A stretch of 64,000 nucleotides of DNA from Burkholderia pyrrocinia. Lineage in GTDB: Bacteria; Pseudomonadota; Gammaproteobacteria; Burkholderiales; Burkholderiaceae. The DNA lies in NCBI RefSeq assembly GCF_018417535.1, contig NZ_CP070979.1:620001-684000 (forward strand), given 5' to 3'. Positions 24,967 through 32,380 of the stretch are shown here, piece after piece. A program made the position numbers and the translations under genes. The notes below the pieces were generated by a model, which searched no databases, was not told where the DNA came from, and worked only from the letters and a program-made list of their open reading frames with translations. Every line of letters begins with the position of its first letter. Within the stretch, counting starts at the first letter, position 1.

Positions 24967-25431
24967 TCATCGTTCGATCCGGAACAGCGGCTGACCGGCT
25001 TCGACCTCGTCGCCGGAATTCACGAGCACCTCGGCTACCCGGCCCTCGTATTCCGATTCGATCGCGTGAAACACCTTCATCGCCTCGATCGTGCAAAGCA
25101 CCTGGCCGGCCTGCACGCGATCGTCGTTGTTGACGAAGTCCGGATCGTTCGGCGACGGCCGAAGATGCGCGACGCCGAACATCGGCGCGCGCACGATGCA
25201 CGGCTCGGCCCGCTGCATGTCGGGCGACGCGACCGGCAGCGGCGCCGCCTCCTGCTCGATGCGCGATTGCGGCCCGCGCACGGAAGCCGCGTCGCGCGCC
25301 GGCGCGGCGGCGGCATCGCCCCGGTTCCGCTTGACCAGCCTGACCTTGTCGTCGCCCTCGATCAATTCGAGTTCCAGGAGCGGCGAGTCCGCCAGCAGGT
25401 CGATCAGAGACTTAATCTTCTTGAGATCCAT
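24967..25431 (-). CDS. accB: Biotin carboxyl carrier protein
   Basis: 154 residues: N-terminal MDLKKIKSLIDLLADS helix, an Ala/Pro linker (about 40-75) and a biotinyl domain with CTIEAMKVFHAIES, where Lys119 is the biotinylation site. It shuttles carboxylated biotin between AccC and a carboxyltransferase. It is the first gene of the operon accB, accC, pxpB, pxpC, carrier-like protein, pxpA. Its -10 (25595) lies about 164 bp upstream, leaving a long untranslated leader in which I see no defined riboswitch. The start at 25431 matches AccB proteins; an upstream in-frame ATG adds ten unconserved residues. Confidence 0.92.
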   Translation of the reverse strand: MDLKKIKSLIDLLADSPLLELELIEGDDKVRLVKRNRGDAAAAPARDAASVRGPQSRIEQEAAPLPVASPDMQRAEPCIVRAPMFGVAHLRPSPNDPDFVNNDDRVQAGQVLCTIEAMKVFHAIESEYEGRVAEVLVNSGDEVEAGQPLFRIER

Positions 25432-25594
25432 CGTTTGGCCCGTAGCCCGGTTGGCGAGCAACGGCGAACGGAGATTCGCCGCTGCGTACGTTGCGCGACG
25501 ACGATCGCTGCGGCAGCTTCACCGGCTGCGCAGACCGCGTCGCGGCACGCCCCGTCGCCCCGCGCGCGGCGCCGGGCAACTGACGATGGATTCA

Positions 25595-25659
25595 ATGTAT
25601 CGGGCGCAGAAAAATTACGCCAAGACGGATTCGCTTTGTAGCGATAAGGCGAGCTTATG
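25595..25659 (-). promoter_or_regulatory. Shared Nac-type promoter, copy 3 (accB operon)
   Basis: On the minus strand: CATAAG (plus 25654-25659), CTTATCGC (25641-25648), 17 bp, TTGGCG as -35 (25618-25623), 17 bp, ATACAT as -10 (25595-25600). Identity with copy 2 runs through CGAATCCGTCTTGGCG and again at the -10. The ATA-N9-TAT dyad overlaps the stop codon of the LysR gene. Confidence 0.75.
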
Positions 25660-26590
25660 TATCCGCGGTATCCGCGTTCGGTTCCGAACGCGTGTCGAAA
25701 GCGAGATCGCCCGCGAGCTCGAGCAGGATGTCCTTGACTGCCGCGGCCGGCTCGGACAGCGGAAGATGGTCGGACAGGCAGACCGACAACGGGATCTTGA
25801 TCACCGGCGACACGATGCGGCACTGGACGACGTCGCCGGCCGCCGCCACGACGCGCGCGGTGGAATCCGGCAGGATCGTCGCGCCGATCCCGGCCCCGAC
25901 GGCCGCGGACAGCGTCGTGGCCGACTCGATCTCGGCGATCACGTTCGGAATCATCTGCATCCGCGCGAAGGCCTCGTCGACGTATTTGCGCAGATAGTTG
26001 TACGGGCGCGGCAGCAACAGCGGAACATCGCGCAGCGCGGTCACGTCGATTTCGCCTGCCGCGATGCCCATGCTGCGCGGCGCGACGAGGAACAGTTCCT
26101 CGTTCATCAGCAACTGGAACGACAGGCCGTGCACGGGCTTGTCGCCGTACAGCACCGCCATGTCCATGCGGCCGTTCATGATCAGCTCGCTCAGCGTCGT
26201 GCCGAAATTTTCGTTGATGTACAGCAGGATCGACGGATGGCGCGCGCGGACCGCGCGCAACAGCGGCAGCGACAACGCGGAGGCGCCGGTGCCGGGCGCG
26301 AGCCCGACCGAGACCTGGCCGGCCAGCGTCTGTCCCGCGCTCTTCACGTCGGCCTGCGCCTGCTCGAACTGGCGCAGGATGAGCTGCGCATGGCGGTAGA
26401 GCGTCGCGCCGGCCTCCGTCGGCGTCACGCCGCGCTTCGTGCGGACGAGAAGCTGCTGCTGGAATTCGTCTTCCAGCGTGATCAGCTGCTGGCTGAGTGC
26501 CGGCTGGGCGATGTGCAGCACCTCCGCCGCCTGCGTCAGGCTGCCGATGTCGACACTCTTCACGAAATACTTCAGGCGCCGCAGGTTCAC
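25655..26590 (-). CDS. LysR-type regulator, Nac-like
   Basis: 311 residues from a GTG start at 26590, where the family sequence begins (NLRRLKYFVKSVDIGS). An upstream ATG at 26722 would add 44 unrelated residues. The winged helix (TQAAEVLHIAQPALSQQL, RTKRGVTPTEAG) is very close to enterobacterial Nac as I recall it, followed by a type-2 periplasmic-binding-like effector domain (about 90-300). Nac recognises ATA-N9-TAT, and that dyad occurs intact in two of the four shared promoters here and partly in the other two. The gene is divergent from the aminotransferase and directly upstream of the accB operon. It is the likely regulator of the block; the inducer is unknown. Confidence 0.88.
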   Translation of the reverse strand: MNLRRLKYFVKSVDIGSLTQAAEVLHIAQPALSQQLITLEDEFQQQLLVRTKRGVTPTEAGATLYRHAQLILRQFEQAQADVKSAGQTLAGQVSVGLAPGTGASALSLPLLRAVRARHPSILLYINENFGTTLSELIMNGRMDMAVLYGDKPVHGLSFQLLMNEELFLVAPRSMGIAAGEIDVTALRDVPLLLPRPYNYLRKYVDEAFARMQMIPNVIAEIESATTLSAAVGAGIGATILPDSTARVVAAAGDVVQCRIVSPVIKIPLSVCLSDHLPLSEPAAAVKDILLELAGDLAFDTRSEPNADTADT

Positions 26591-26719
26591 GGTAATCGGG
26601 TCTTCAATGCATGGGTCGGCTAATGGTAGGACGAAGCCATCGGCCCGGAAAGTGGACAAAAACCCTACCGACCGCGGGCGGCGACACGAATCGCACCCGG
26701 GCATCGTCGGACGATTCGT

Positions 26720-26785
26720 CATAAGCGGATGCTCTCGCCCCAGCGGAAAGACATCTTGGCGCGCGCGTTTTCGCCCGCTTACTGT
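26720..26785 (+). promoter_or_regulatory. Shared Nac-type promoter, copy 4 (aminotransferase operon)
   Basis: On the plus strand CATAAG (26720-26725) starts exactly 36 bp before TTGGCG (26756-26761), as in copies 2 and 3. CTCTCGC stands where they have CTTATCGC, and TCTTGGCG is identical. TACTGT (26780-26785) is a -10 at 18 bp spacing, about 33 bp before the GTG start of the aminotransferase. The inner half-site is degenerate, so regulation may be weaker. Confidence 0.6.
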
Positions 26786-26818
26786 TAAGGCTACTCATAT
26801 TTCGTTCAGGAGCCTAGA

Positions 26819-28027
26819 GTGAGTGCATCGCGCATCGCCGCCCGTGTTCAGCGCATCAAACCCTCGCCGAGCAGCGCGGCGGCCGACCGGGCCGCCGAAT
26901 TGCGGCGCCAAGGCAAGGCCATCGTCAATCTCGTCGTCGGCGAACCCGACTTCGACACGCCCGCGCCTATCCGCCAGGCCGCCGTCGACGCGATGGAACG
27001 CGGCGAAACCCGCTACACGCCGACCGCCGGCACCCCCGCGCTGCGCGCCGCGATCGCCGCGAAACTCGAACGCGAAAACGGCCTCACCTACGATCCGAAG
27101 CAGATCATCGTGACCTGCGGCGCGAAACACGCGATCTTCAACGCGCTCGCGATCACGGTCGAAGCCGGCGACGAAGTGCTGATCCCCGCGCCTTACTGGG
27201 TGTCCTATCCCGACATGACGCTCGCGTGCGACGGCGTGCCCGTCGTCGTGCCGTGCACCGAAGCGCACGGCTTCAAGCTCACCGCGGCGGCGCTCGACGC
27301 CGCGATCACGCCGCGCACCAAGTGGCTGATCATCAATTCGCCGACCAATCCGACCGGCGCGGCGTATTCGGCAGACGAACTGCGCGCGCTCGCCGACGTG
27401 CTGCTGCGTCACCCCCACGTCCTCGTGATGATGGACGACATCTACGAGCACATTCGCTACACCGACGGCCGCACACCGCATCTGCTGACGGTCGAGCCGG
27501 CCCTCGCGTCGCGCACGCTGGTCGTCAACGGCGTGTCGAAGACCTACGCGATGACGGGCTGGCGCATCGGCTATGCGGCGGGCCCGGCCGACCTGATCGC
27601 CGCGATGGACACGCTGCAGTCGCAATCGACCAGCAATGCGTGCTCGATCAGCCAGGCCGCCGCGCTTGCGGCGCTCACCGGCGACCAGACCTTCGTCGCG
27701 CAATCGGTGGGTGTCTATCAGGATCGCCGCGATCATGCGCTCGCCGCGCTCAATGCGATTCCCGGCATCAGTTGCGGCGCGCCCGACGGCGCGTTCTACC
27801 TGTACGTCAATTGCGGCGGGCTGCTCGGCAAGACCACGCCGCTCGGCAAGCGGCTCGATACCGATTCGGACGTCGTTCTGTATCTGCTCGAGCATGCGGG
27901 CGTGGCAGTGGTCGCGGGAACGTCGTACGGCCTCTCGCCTTATTTCCGGATGTCGATCGCCACCAGCGTGGACACCATCGGCGAGGGCTGCCGAAAGATC
28001 GCCGAAGCGGTCGCCGCACTGAACTGA
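26819..28027 (+). CDS. Class I aminotransferase (aspartate/aromatic type, subgroup Ib)
   Basis: 402 residues. VVGEPDFDTP near the start, SPTNPTG (174-180), MMDDIYEHI (Asp for the pyridine nitrogen) and the PLP lysine Lys241 in NGVSKTYAMTGWR mark a fold-type I aminotransferase related to thermophilic-type AspAT. It exchanges an amino group between an amino acid and 2-oxoglutarate or oxaloacetate. The start is GTG at 26819 with CAGGAG 7 bases upstream. As first gene behind the fourth shared promoter, it is a candidate for converting the imported or ring-opened amino acid to its 2-oxo acid. Confidence 0.92.
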   Translation: MSASRIAARVQRIKPSPSSAAADRAAELRRQGKAIVNLVVGEPDFDTPAPIRQAAVDAMERGETRYTPTAGTPALRAAIAAKLERENGLTYDPKQIIVTCGAKHAIFNALAITVEAGDEVLIPAPYWVSYPDMTLACDGVPVVVPCTEAHGFKLTAAALDAAITPRTKWLIINSPTNPTGAAYSADELRALADVLLRHPHVLVMMDDIYEHIRYTDGRTPHLLTVEPALASRTLVVNGVSKTYAMTGWRIGYAAGPADLIAAMDTLQSQSTSNACSISQAAALAALTGDQTFVAQSVGVYQDRRDHALAALNAIPGISCGAPDGAFYLYVNCGGLLGKTTPLGKRLDTDSDVVLYLLEHAGVAVVAGTSYGLSPYFRMSIATSVDTIGEGCRKIAEAVAALN

Positions 28028-28144
28028 GGGATCGGCCGGACTCGCCGCTGCGCTTTCCGTCCGCATGACATAAAGGCATGCCGCGCCTCCGGACGCGGCA
28101 GCCGGAGCCGATATCGCTTTACTTTCACTGACAAGGGGATGCAG

Positions 28145-29254
28145 ATGAACACCAGGATATTAGTTGCCCTAATCGGTTGCGGAATGCTCGTCACCGTGAC
28201 GGCGCGCGCCCAGTCCAGCGTCACGCTGTACGGCATCATCGACGAAGCGGTCCGCTTCGACACGCACCAGAGCAAGACGGGCGGCAAGCTCTTCACGATG
28301 GGCAGCGGCGGCCAGATCCAGGGCAGCCGCTGGGGCCTCCAGGGCGCGGAGGATCTCGGCAACGGCATGAAGGCCATTTTCCAGCTCGAGTCCGGATTCA
28401 CGCCGAATACCGGGATTTCCCAGCAGTCGACCCCGTCCGGCACCCAGCGGCTTTTCGGCCGGACCGCGATGGTCGGATTGAGCAGCCCCTACGGAACGAT
28501 CTCGGGCGGGCGCCTCTATACGCTGGCCCACGAGATGGCCTGGTCGCACGACCTCTACGCGCTCTCCAACTACACGGGCACGCTGGGCTTCCAGGGCGCC
28601 GGGCTCACCGGCGGCGGCCGCCTCGACAATTCCGTGCGCTATACGTCTCCGACGATCGCCGGCTTCACCGCCAAGGCCTCCTATACGTTCGGCCAGACCG
28701 CGGGCGATATCCACCGCAACTCGTCCCCGGCCGTCAGCCTGTCGTACGATCGCGGCCCGCTGAGCGTCGGCGCCGCATACCAGATCGTCAACGACATCGG
28801 CGGGCTGACGCCGGCGTCGAGCGTATACGGCAGCACGTATTTCGGCGTCACGATTCCGGACAGCTCGCAGAAGATCTTCACGATCGGCGCGACGTATTCG
28901 TTCGCCCGCGCGAAGGTTTACGGCTCGTATATCTACAGCCACGTCTACCCGGCGGATTACCGCAACGATTCGTTTTCCGCCGCGGTCGACTACTTCATCA
29001 CGCCGTTCCTGACGTTGAAGCTGCCCGTCTACGTGGACGTCGTCCATCACGCGGGACAGAGCGGCACCCGGATCACCGGCGGCCCGACACTCGATTACGC
29101 GCTGAGCAAGCGGACGGACGTGTATGTCGGCGTCGACTACAACCACCTGACCGGGGCGTGGACGACCCTCGCGGCGGCCTCCGGCTCGAACCAGCCGTTC
29201 TATGGCTACAACTCGCTGTTCGAGGCGGCGATCGGCTTGCGACACAAATTCTAA
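28145..29254 (+). CDS. General outer-membrane porin
   Basis: 369 residues with a signal peptide (cleavage after TARA, about 22), then QSSVTLYGIIDEAV, the SRWGLQGAEDLGNGMKA turn and a C-terminal LRHKF, all typical of the 16-stranded Burkholderia/Neisseria porins. It probably admits the substrate through the outer membrane. The second ATG (28145) is chosen because AAGGGG at 28133 is 6 bases before it but abuts the first ATG at 28139. A short GC stem (28079-28100) separates it from the aminotransferase and may be a weak terminator or processing site. Confidence 0.9.
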   Translation: MNTRILVALIGCGMLVTVTARAQSSVTLYGIIDEAVRFDTHQSKTGGKLFTMGSGGQIQGSRWGLQGAEDLGNGMKAIFQLESGFTPNTGISQQSTPSGTQRLFGRTAMVGLSSPYGTISGGRLYTLAHEMAWSHDLYALSNYTGTLGFQGAGLTGGGRLDNSVRYTSPTIAGFTAKASYTFGQTAGDIHRNSSPAVSLSYDRGPLSVGAAYQIVNDIGGLTPASSVYGSTYFGVTIPDSSQKIFTIGATYSFARAKVYGSYIYSHVYPADYRNDSFSAAVDYFITPFLTLKLPVYVDVVHHAGQSGTRITGGPTLDYALSKRTDVYVGVDYNHLTGAWTTLAAASGSNQPFYGYNSLFEAAIGLRHKF

Positions 29255-29362
29255 CGATCGCGTCGAACCGGGCCGGCCCCATGCGGATCGGCTCCGTCCG
29301 TTCGCCCGACGCGTCGCGTCACGCGTGGGCGAGCGGCACGCGCCATTCAGGAGGTAGAACAC

Positions 29363-30505
29363 ATGAGAATCGGCATTCCCGCCGAAAGTGCGGCGGGTGA
29401 AGCGCGCGTCGCCGCCACGCCGGAAACCGTCAGGAAGCTCGCTGCCCGAGGGAACGAAGTGCTCGTTCAAGCCAGCGCCGGCGAACGGGCGAATTTCACG
29501 GATGACGCGTACGCGTCGTCCGGCGCGACGCTCGTCGATGCGCAGCGCGCACTGGAGGCCGAAGTCGTCCTGAAGGTCCAGGCGCCCACGGATACCGAGT
29601 TCGCGCTATTGCGAACAGGCGCCGTGCTGATCGGCATGCTCGATCCGTTCAATGCCGAACGTGCCGCGCGTCTGACGACCGCGGGCATTACCGCATTCGC
29701 GCTGGAGGCGATCCCCCGGACGACGCGCGCGCAGAGCATGGACGTGCTGTCGTCGCAGGCCAACATCGCCGGGTACAAGGCCGTGCTGATTGCGGCGGGG
29801 CTCTACCAGCGATTCTTCCCGATGCTGATGACGGCGGCAGGGACCGTCAAGGCCGCGCGCGTACTGATTCTCGGCGCGGGCGTGGCAGGCCTGCAGGCGA
29901 TCGCGACGGCGAAGCGCATGGGCGCGGTGATCGAGGCGTCGGACGTGCGCCCGGCGGTCAAGGAACAGATCGAATCGCTCGGCGCCAAATTCCTCGACGT
30001 GCCGTTCGAAACGAACGAAGAGCGCGAGGCCGCCGAGGGAACCGGCGGTTATGCGCGTCCGATGCCCGCGTCGTGGCTCGCCCGCCAGAGCGCGCTGGTG
30101 CGCGAGCGCGCCAGCGCGGCCGATATCGTCATCGCGACCGCGTTGATTCCCGGCAGAACGGCGCCCACCTTGCTGCCGGAGGACATCGTCCGGGACATGA
30201 AGCCCGGTTCGGTCATCGTGGATCTCGCCGCCGGACGCGGCGCGGAGACAGACGGCCGGCGTGGCGGAAACTGCCCGCTCACCGAAACGGATCGCGTCGT
30301 CACGCGGCATGGCGTCCACATCGCGGGATTCACCAACTTGCCGGCCATGGTCGCATCCGACGCGTCGTCGCTCTACGCACGCAACGTGCTCGACTTCCTC
30401 AAGCTGATCATCGACGACGACGGCCGGCTCAGGATCGATACGACCGACGACATCGTGGCCGCCACGCTGCTCGGTCACGATGCTTCGCATCAGCAATCCG
30501 CCTAG
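29363..30505 (+). CDS. pntAA: NAD(P) transhydrogenase alpha subunit, part 1
   Basis: 380 residues with the alanine-dehydrogenase/PNT fold: an N-terminal catalytic half (MRIGIPAESAAGEARVAATP) and the NAD-binding half with LGAGVAGLQAIATAKRMGA, ASDVRPAVKEQIESLGAKF and the mobile-loop region about 230. It is the NAD(H)-binding domain I of proton-translocating transhydrogenase. The alpha chain is split from its membrane part, as in Rhodospirillum-type enzymes. It stands 11 bp before pntAB. The enzyme would make NADPH at the expense of the proton gradient, probably for reductases in this block. Confidence 0.93.
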   Translation: MRIGIPAESAAGEARVAATPETVRKLAARGNEVLVQASAGERANFTDDAYASSGATLVDAQRALEAEVVLKVQAPTDTEFALLRTGAVLIGMLDPFNAERAARLTTAGITAFALEAIPRTTRAQSMDVLSSQANIAGYKAVLIAAGLYQRFFPMLMTAAGTVKAARVLILGAGVAGLQAIATAKRMGAVIEASDVRPAVKEQIESLGAKFLDVPFETNEEREAAEGTGGYARPMPASWLARQSALVRERASAADIVIATALIPGRTAPTLLPEDIVRDMKPGSVIVDLAAGRGAETDGRRGGNCPLTETDRVVTRHGVHIAGFTNLPAMVASDASSLYARNVLDFLKLIIDDDGRLRIDTTDDIVAATLLGHDASHQQSA

Positions 30506-30515
30506 AGGCCGCACG

Positions 30516-30836
30516 ATGGAACTGATCAATCACACCACCCTCAATCTCATCATCTTCACGCTGGCGATCTACGTCGGCTACCACGTCGTGTGGAACGTCA
30601 CGCCGGCACTGCATACGCCGCTGATGGCCGTCACGAACGCGATCTCGGCGATCGTCATCGTCGGCGCGATGCTGGCCACCGGGCTGACGGTCGGCGTACC
30701 CGGCAAGACGTTCGGCGCGGCAGCCGTCGCACTCGCCGCGGTCAACGTATTCGGCGGATTCCTGGTGACGCGGCGCATGCTCGAGATGTTCCGGAGGAAA
30801 GACAACCGCCGGCAAGGTTCCGGAGCAGCGCAATGA
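30516..30836 (+). CDS. pntAB: NAD(P) transhydrogenase alpha subunit, membrane part
   Basis: 106 residues with about three membrane helices (LNLIIFTLAIYVGYHVVWN, TPLMAVTNAISAIVIVGAML, FGAAAVALAAVNVFGGF), matching the short PntAB chain of domain II. The Gly-Tyr-His-Val-Val-Trp and Thr-Pro-Leu-Met segments belong to the proton-channel region. The start at 30516 was chosen over an in-frame ATG at 30480 that lies inside pntAA. The stop overlaps the pntB ATG as ATGA, indicating coupled translation. Confidence 0.92.
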   Translation: MELINHTTLNLIIFTLAIYVGYHVVWNVTPALHTPLMAVTNAISAIVIVGAMLATGLTVGVPGKTFGAAAVALAAVNVFGGFLVTRRMLEMFRRKDNRRQGSGAAQ

Positions 30837-32272
30837 GCATGAACCTCGTCACCCTGCTGTATCTCGTCGCCTCCGTCTGCTTCATCCAGGCGCTCAAGGG
30901 TCTCTCCCATCCGCGAACCGCAAGACTGGGCAACGCGTTCGGCATGGCGGGCATGGCCATCGCGATCCTGACGACGATCGCGTTGATCGGCAAGCAGGCT
31001 GCCACGCTCGGGTCGAACCTGACGCTCGGGCTCGGCCTGCTGGCCGGCGCGCTCGCGATCGGCGGCATCGTCGGCGCGATCGTCGCTGCCCGCGTCGAAA
31101 TGACCAAGATGCCCGAGCTCGTCGCGGCCATGCATTCGCTGATCGGCCTGGCCGCGGTGTGCATCGCGTACGCGGTGGTCTGCGAACCCTCCGCGTTCGG
31201 ACTCGCCACGGACGGTCGCAGCATCCCCTACGGCAATCGCGTCGAACTGTTCATCGGCACCTTCATCGGCGCCATCACGTTCTCCGGCTCGGTCATCGCG
31301 TTCGGCAAGCTGGCCGGCAAATACCGGTTCCGGCTGTTCCAGGGCGCGCCGGTCGTCTATCCGTTCCAGCATGCGCTCAATCTGGCGCTCGCGATCGCGA
31401 TGCTCGGCTTCGGCATCGCGTTCGTCGTCACGCAGTCGTGGCTGCCGTTCATCGCGATGACCGTGCTCGCATTCGTGCTCGGCGTGCTGATCATCATTCC
31501 GATCGGCGGCGCCGACATGCCGGTCGTCGTATCGATGCTGAATTCGTACTCGGGCTGGGCCGCGGCCGGCATCGGCTTTTCGCTGAACAATCCGATGCTG
31601 ATCATTTCGGGTTCGCTGGTCGGTTCCTCTGGTGCGATCCTGTCGTACATCATGTGCCGCGCGATGAACCGTTCGTTCCTCAACGTGCTCCTCGGCGGAT
31701 TCGGCACCGAAGCGGCGGCGCAAAGCGGTGCGAAGCAGGAGCAGCGGCCCGTCAAATCGGGTTCCGCGGACGACGCGGCGTTCCTGCTCGGCAACGCGGA
31801 ATCGGTCGTCATCGTGCCGGGATACGGCCTCGCCGTCGCCCGCGCGCAGCACGCGCTCAAGGAACTCTCGGACAAGCTGGCCGGCAAGGGCATCGACGTC
31901 CGTTATGCGATCCATCCGGTGGCGGGACGGATGCCGGGCCATATGAACGTACTGCTGGCCGAGGCGGAAGTGCCTTACGAGCAGGTGTTCGAGATGGAGG
32001 ACATCAACGCGGAATTCGGCCAGACCGATGTCGTGCTCGTGCTGGGCGCCAACGACGTGGTCAATCCTGCCGCCAGGAACGATCCGTCGTCGCCCATCGC
32101 AGGCATGCCGATTCTCGACGCATACAAGGCGCGCACGGTCATCGTGAACAAGCGATCGATGGCGTCGGGATACGCGGGCCTCGACAACGAGCTGTTCTAC
32201 ATGGACAAGACCATGATGGTGTTCTCCGATGCGAAGAAGGTCATCGAGAACATGACGAAAGCGCTGGACTAG
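30833..32272 (+). CDS. pntB: NAD(P) transhydrogenase beta subunit
   Basis: 479 residues: about eight or nine N-terminal membrane helices (to about residue 270), then the cytosolic NADP-binding domain III with VVIVPGYGLAVARAQHALKE, HPVAGRMPGHMNVLLAEA, VLVLGANDVVNPAA and VNKRSMASGYAGLDN. It completes the transhydrogenase with pntAA and pntAB. A GGAG lies 9 bases upstream of the ATG. No further gene follows for 108 bp before idnD, which may share the transcript. Confidence 0.94.
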   Translation: MSMNLVTLLYLVASVCFIQALKGLSHPRTARLGNAFGMAGMAIAILTTIALIGKQAATLGSNLTLGLGLLAGALAIGGIVGAIVAARVEMTKMPELVAAMHSLIGLAAVCIAYAVVCEPSAFGLATDGRSIPYGNRVELFIGTFIGAITFSGSVIAFGKLAGKYRFRLFQGAPVVYPFQHALNLALAIAMLGFGIAFVVTQSWLPFIAMTVLAFVLGVLIIIPIGGADMPVVVSMLNSYSGWAAAGIGFSLNNPMLIISGSLVGSSGAILSYIMCRAMNRSFLNVLLGGFGTEAAAQSGAKQEQRPVKSGSADDAAFLLGNAESVVIVPGYGLAVARAQHALKELSDKLAGKGIDVRYAIHPVAGRMPGHMNVLLAEAEVPYEQVFEMEDINAEFGQTDVVLVLGANDVVNPAARNDPSSPIAGMPILDAYKARTVIVNKRSMASGYAGLDNELFYMDKTMMVFSDAKKVIENMTKALD

Positions 32273-32380
32273 CGTCATTCGCGGCACCTCTCGCGCCAGA
32301 CGAAAATCGTCTTTGCGGACCCCGTCGGGCGCGCCTATCGTGGAGTCACCCTTTCCTCTTCAAAGCCGGAGACACCTTTC

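Noticed and set aside
28079..28100. Seven-base GC stem between aminotransferase and porin as a strong terminator
   Set aside because: The stem is short, the loop is 8 bases and no T-run follows; at most it is a weak attenuator, so I did not list it as a feature.
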